Shown here piece by piece: positions 63,046 to 64,000 of a stretch of DNA of 64,000 bases. The notes under the pieces were generated by a model. The model was not told the origin of the DNA. It worked only from the letters and a program-made list of their open reading frames with translations, and did no database searches. The DNA comes from Flavobacterium sp. HSC-61S13 (GTDB lineage: Bacteria > Bacteroidota > Bacteroidia > Flavobacteriales > Flavobacteriaceae): positions 1-64,000 of the forward strand of contig NZ_JALJZV010000016.1 in assembly GCF_024171535.1 (NCBI RefSeq), given 5' to 3'. Numbering within the stretch: the stretch's first letter is position 1; every line of letters begins with the position of its first letter. The translations under genes were made by a program, and so were the position numbers.

Positions 63046-64000
63046 ATGAAATTAAGAACATGGTTGTTACTCTTGATCGGTATAGTTGCCTTTCAAGCTT
63101 GTAAAAAATCTTCAAAAGATTTTAATTCCGATCCCTCTTTGTTTAAGGACTATATTACGAGTTATACTTCAGGTTTAATATCTACAAAAAACCCTATTCA
63201 AGTTGGACTGCAAATCCACACCGACCAATGGAAAGCCAATCAGGAAATCGAAGACAAATTATTTAGTATTTCGCCCAAAGTAAGCGGTAAAATAGTTTAT
63301 CTGTCCAACAATTCTTTGAGCTTTATTCCCGAGAAGAAACTCGATCAAAATCAAGAATACCAAATCACCTTCCACTTGTCAAAAATCAGCGATGTTCCAA
63401 AGGAATTGCGCGATTTTAAATTTACCGTTAAAACTACCAAACAAGATTTCGCCATCGAAACTTGGGACTTTCAGTCCATTGGTGAAAATTACTATTTCCT
63501 AAACGGAACGATCCATACCAGTGACTGGATGTCAACTGCGGAAGCAAAAGAACTGATTACTGCAAAAACGGGTTCGAAAAAAAGCCAGGTCAAAATTATT
63601 GGAAAAACAGACGAAGCTCGTTTTTTCTCATTTGTTGTTGACAGTATCCCTCGCGACGCTTCAGAGGCAAAACTAGATATTGCCTGGGATGGTAAGTCTC
63701 AGAAAATTGATCAAAAAGGTAATTTGGAACTTGCAATCCCAGCCAAAAATACCTTTAAGATCATCGATGCCAAAATCAGCGACGACAGCAATCAATCCTT
63801 TTGGATTAATTTTTCTGATCCGATCAAACGCAATCAGAATTTCGACGGTTTAATCCAAATTCAACATACTGATGATATTAAATTTAGCGTAGATGGCAAT
63901 TCGATAAAAGTATTTAGCGACACCCCATTTGACGGAGAAATTCCAATAAGCTTATTTCAAGGTTTAGAGAATGTATACGGCAAAAAAACCACCGGAGATT
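63046..64000 (+). CDS. Alpha-2-macroglobulin family lipoprotein (5' part, runs off right edge)
   Basis: Begins at ATG 63046, 26 nt after tadA, and stays open to the window end (318 codons). Lipoprotein signal with VAFQAC (Cys ~19). The visible sequence (Ig-like MG1-type opening; KDYITSYTSGLISTKNPIQV, ISPKVSGKIVYLSNN, FSDPIKRNQNFDGLIQIQ) matches the start of the large Bacteroidota alpha-2-macroglobulin proteins of about 1800 residues. Family role: periplasmic protease trap or envelope defence. Whether the thioester motif is kept cannot be seen. Confidence 0.85.
   Translation, partial: MKLRTWLLLLIGIVAFQACKKSSKDFNSDPSLFKDYITSYTSGLISTKNPIQVGLQIHTDQWKANQEIEDKLFSISPKVSGKIVYLSNNSLSFIPEKKLDQNQEYQITFHLSKISDVPKELRDFKFTVKTTKQDFAIETWDFQSIGENYYFLNGTIHTSDWMSTAEAKELITAKTGSKKSQVKIIGKTDEARFFSFVVDSIPRDASEAKLDIAWDGKSQKIDQKGNLELAIPAKNTFKIIDAKISDDSNQSFWINFSDPIKRNQNFDGLIQIQHTDDIKFSVDGNSIKVFSDTPFDGEIPISLFQGLENVYGKKTTGD

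Overview
The window looks like a chromosomal segment of a low-GC, gliding or formerly gliding member of the Flavobacteriaceae (Bacteroidota). The evidence is: a full-length SprA (the type IX secretion outer-membrane translocon), a SGNH hydrolase with a C-terminal T9SS sorting tail, a choice-of-anchor-L surface protein, a complete Alternative Complex III operon, DUF3078, DUF3098 and DUF3341 proteins, and recurring TAnnTTTG promoter boxes typical of the Bacteroidota housekeeping sigma factor with few recognisable Shine-Dalgarno sequences. The genus cannot be fixed from sequence reading alone. I saw no tRNA, rRNA, CRISPR array, IS element, prophage or attachment site.

Layout. 1-1.6 kb: 5' part of a secreted choice-of-anchor-L protein, cut by the window edge. 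1.8-8.9 kb: tandem-domain NifU-like protein, PiT phosphate transporter fused to a PhoU-like domain, a DUF255/thioredoxin-domain protein with an MscS channel, and TsaB. 8.9-11.7 kb: HlyD-type adaptor and TolC-type outer-membrane factor. 11.8-17 kb: a leftward cytochrome oxidase cluster (heme O synthase, two subunit III proteins, subunit IV, then a Cys-less SCO-like protein, SCO, DUF420 and a tiny CxxC membrane protein). 17.1-30.4 kb: deoC, vanZ, gcvH, sprA, ruvA, maeB and ruvB. 30.7-42 kb: the leftward operon actABCDEF-coxB-ctaD, encoding quinol:cytochrome c oxidoreductase plus oxidase subunits II and I. 42.2-49.2 kb: SPOR protein, leuS, then ftsX-DUF3098-uppP-truB-YiiX-like hydrolase. 49.4-54.6 kb: J-domain/KTSC protein, thioredoxin-like protein, patatin, pyrH-frr, a SugE-like exporter and the T9SS-tailed SGNH hydrolase. 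54.9-63 kb: asnS, rpoN, PAP2-like membrane protein, beta-barrel protein, DUF3078 protein, dxs, tadA. Right edge: 5' part of an alpha-2-macroglobulin lipoprotein.

How it works together. The two oxidase clusters, separated by about 13.7 kb but in the same orientation, together supply nearly everything for an ACIII-caa3/aa3-type supercomplex: quinol oxidation (ActA-F), CuA and heme-copper catalysis (subunits II and I), accessory subunits III/IV, heme O synthesis and copper delivery. ruvA and ruvB lie on either side of maeB, and ruvA is directly upstream of sprA. Several genes are tightly coupled by TAATG/TAGTG overlaps (hlyD-tsaB, SCO-DUF420, actD-actE).

Most of the window is conserved flavobacterial core genome. 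I did not find a clearly new defence or mobile system. The points most worth checking are a 19-bp perfect inverted repeat around the rpoN promoter, a predicted leaderless ruvB mRNA, the Cys-less SCO paralogue with the small CxxC membrane protein, the large insertion in one oxidase subunit III, the J-domain/KTSC fusion, and a bidirectional terminator whose arms encode the C-termini of two convergent genes.
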